This document shows positions 63,492 through 64,000 of a stretch of 64,000 nt of DNA, piece after piece. A program made the position numbers and the translations under genes. The stretch covers positions 45,940 to 109,939 of the forward strand of contig NZ_FQUL01000004.1 of assembly GCF_900128965.1 (NCBI RefSeq). The letters run 5' to 3'. The notes under the pieces were generated by a model. It saw only the letters and a program-made list of their open reading frames with translations. It was not told the DNA's origin and ran no database searches. The DNA comes from Ferrithrix thermotolerans DSM 19514. Lineage in GTDB: Bacteria; Actinomycetota; Acidimicrobiia; Acidimicrobiales; Acidimicrobiaceae. Positions within the stretch are counted from its first letter, which is position 1. The number at the start of each line of letters is the position of its first letter.

Positions 63492-64000
63492 TATCTAGGG
63501 TGAGCTGGCACTCATTGAAGTAGAAGATAAATTTCAAAAAAGTTGTTGGTAAACGGCCGCTTAACCCACACCCCCCAACTAGTTTTATAACTCCCATTTA
63601 GTTGGGTGGTACCTCTTAGCAATGTACCAAGTAGCTCCTTGAAAACGGAATAGGGATAGACATGTAAGTGCGGGACCCGTACTTAGACAGCTCGGTGTTT
63701 TGTCAATACATCTAGGTAACTTAGATCTAGGTAACTTAGATCTAGGTAACTTAGATCTGCATCTAATTTTGCATCTAAGTCCACTATCTAGATGTGTTCC
63801 ATCTACACCAAAGACGTCTAAGTGCACTTTGGGTTCTATATAAGTCAACTAAAGCACAGAACACGGACAACAAACAATTTCATGTTCGAAGACTGTGCCA
63901 GCATCACCTCTTGGTCAGCTAATAGCCATAGACCAATGAGGCACAGACGATGCATCTAAGTCTTTTCAGGTAGAGAGATCTATCTGAGTAAGATCTTCGA
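63492..64000 (+). other. Right-end gap with repeats, no gene found
   Basis: Apart from the short tandem repeats at 63711-63755 there is no recognisable gene or RNA to the window edge. Several further CATCTAAG or ATCTAG words are scattered through 63750-63965, so the repeat character is wider than the three perfect units. Any gene to the right starts outside the window. Confidence 0.5.
63711..63755. repeat. Three perfect tandem copies of a 15-bp unit
   Basis: TCTAGGTAACTTAGA is repeated without change at 63711-63725, 63726-63740 and 63741-63755. The unit is nearly palindromic (TCTA-AGGT-like half against TAGA), so joined units give ATCTA/TAGAT junctions. Copies of GCATCTAA follow. It could be a regulator-binding array or a simple slippage repeat. 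Confidence 0.9.

Overview
The window looks like chromosomal DNA of an actinobacterium of the class Acidimicrobiia, probably an acidophilic iron oxidiser with about 50% G+C (Acidithrix or Ferrithrix type). This is inferred from four things: the mihF-gmk-rpoZ-coaBC-metK-priA gene order known from Actinobacteria, a PriA without helicase motifs, DprE1/DprE2/UbiA arabinan-precursor genes, and a blue-copper-like protein encoded directly ahead of an aa3-type oxidase. No rRNA or species marker is present, so the genus is not proven.

Layout. 1-2.3 kb: type IV pilus alignment-complex genes (a PilM C-terminus fused to PilN, then PilO-like and PilP-like). 3.4-6.65 kb: shikimate operon aroC-aroK-aroB-aroQ. 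7.5-11.4 kb, minus strand: pepQ, efp and nusB, with a decayed IS3 element between pepQ and efp. 11.6-18 kb: respiratory block of ctaB, a TlpA-like thioredoxin, a membrane-anchored cupredoxin, ctaC, ctaD, ctaE and a 42-residue membrane protein, closed by a clear terminator. 18-23.5 kb: a decayed island with IS66 and IS30 remnants and a secreted glycoside-hydrolase-like gene broken by an in-frame stop. 23.5-25 kb: an LCP wall-polymer ligase. 25.1-39.75 kb: one long plus-strand array, pyrR-pyrB-pyrC-carA-carB-pyrD-pyrF-mihF-gmk-rpoZ-coaBC-metK-priA. 40.3-41.4 kb: an mscS pseudogene. 41.6-43.4 kb, minus strand: a xanthorhodopsin-like proton-pumping rhodopsin followed by a Blh carotene dioxygenase. 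44.2-48.9 kb: ssrA (tmRNA), smpB, murI, rph, rdgB, tRNA-Leu and clpP. 49-60.8 kb: cell-surface polysaccharide genes (Wzm/Wzt exporter, two glycosyltransferases, a methyltransferase-like protein, a SpoIID-repeat protein, dprE2, dprE1, ubiA). 61.2-63.4 kb: a DedA/beta-lactamase-like fusion and a small conserved-looking protein.

The most interesting system is the rhodopsin-blh pair. The rhodopsin keeps every residue expected of an outward proton pump (Asp95, Thr99, Glu106, His61, Asp227, Lys231). It belongs with xanthorhodopsin-like proteins and has Ala at the site that is Gly in carotenoid-binding members. The next gene encodes the enzyme that makes retinal. Its mRNA leader contains two nested hairpins with competing copies of a 7-base element, and one of these hairpins buries the ribosome-binding site. 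Together with the cupredoxin-oxidase operon this suggests a cell that may combine iron-driven respiration with light-driven proton pumping. The iron and light roles are inferences from gene content, not shown by the sequence.

Many spaces between genes are pseudogene graveyards: three IS remnants, mscS and the broken secreted hydrolase. The core metabolic operons are tightly packed with 4-base or longer overlaps.
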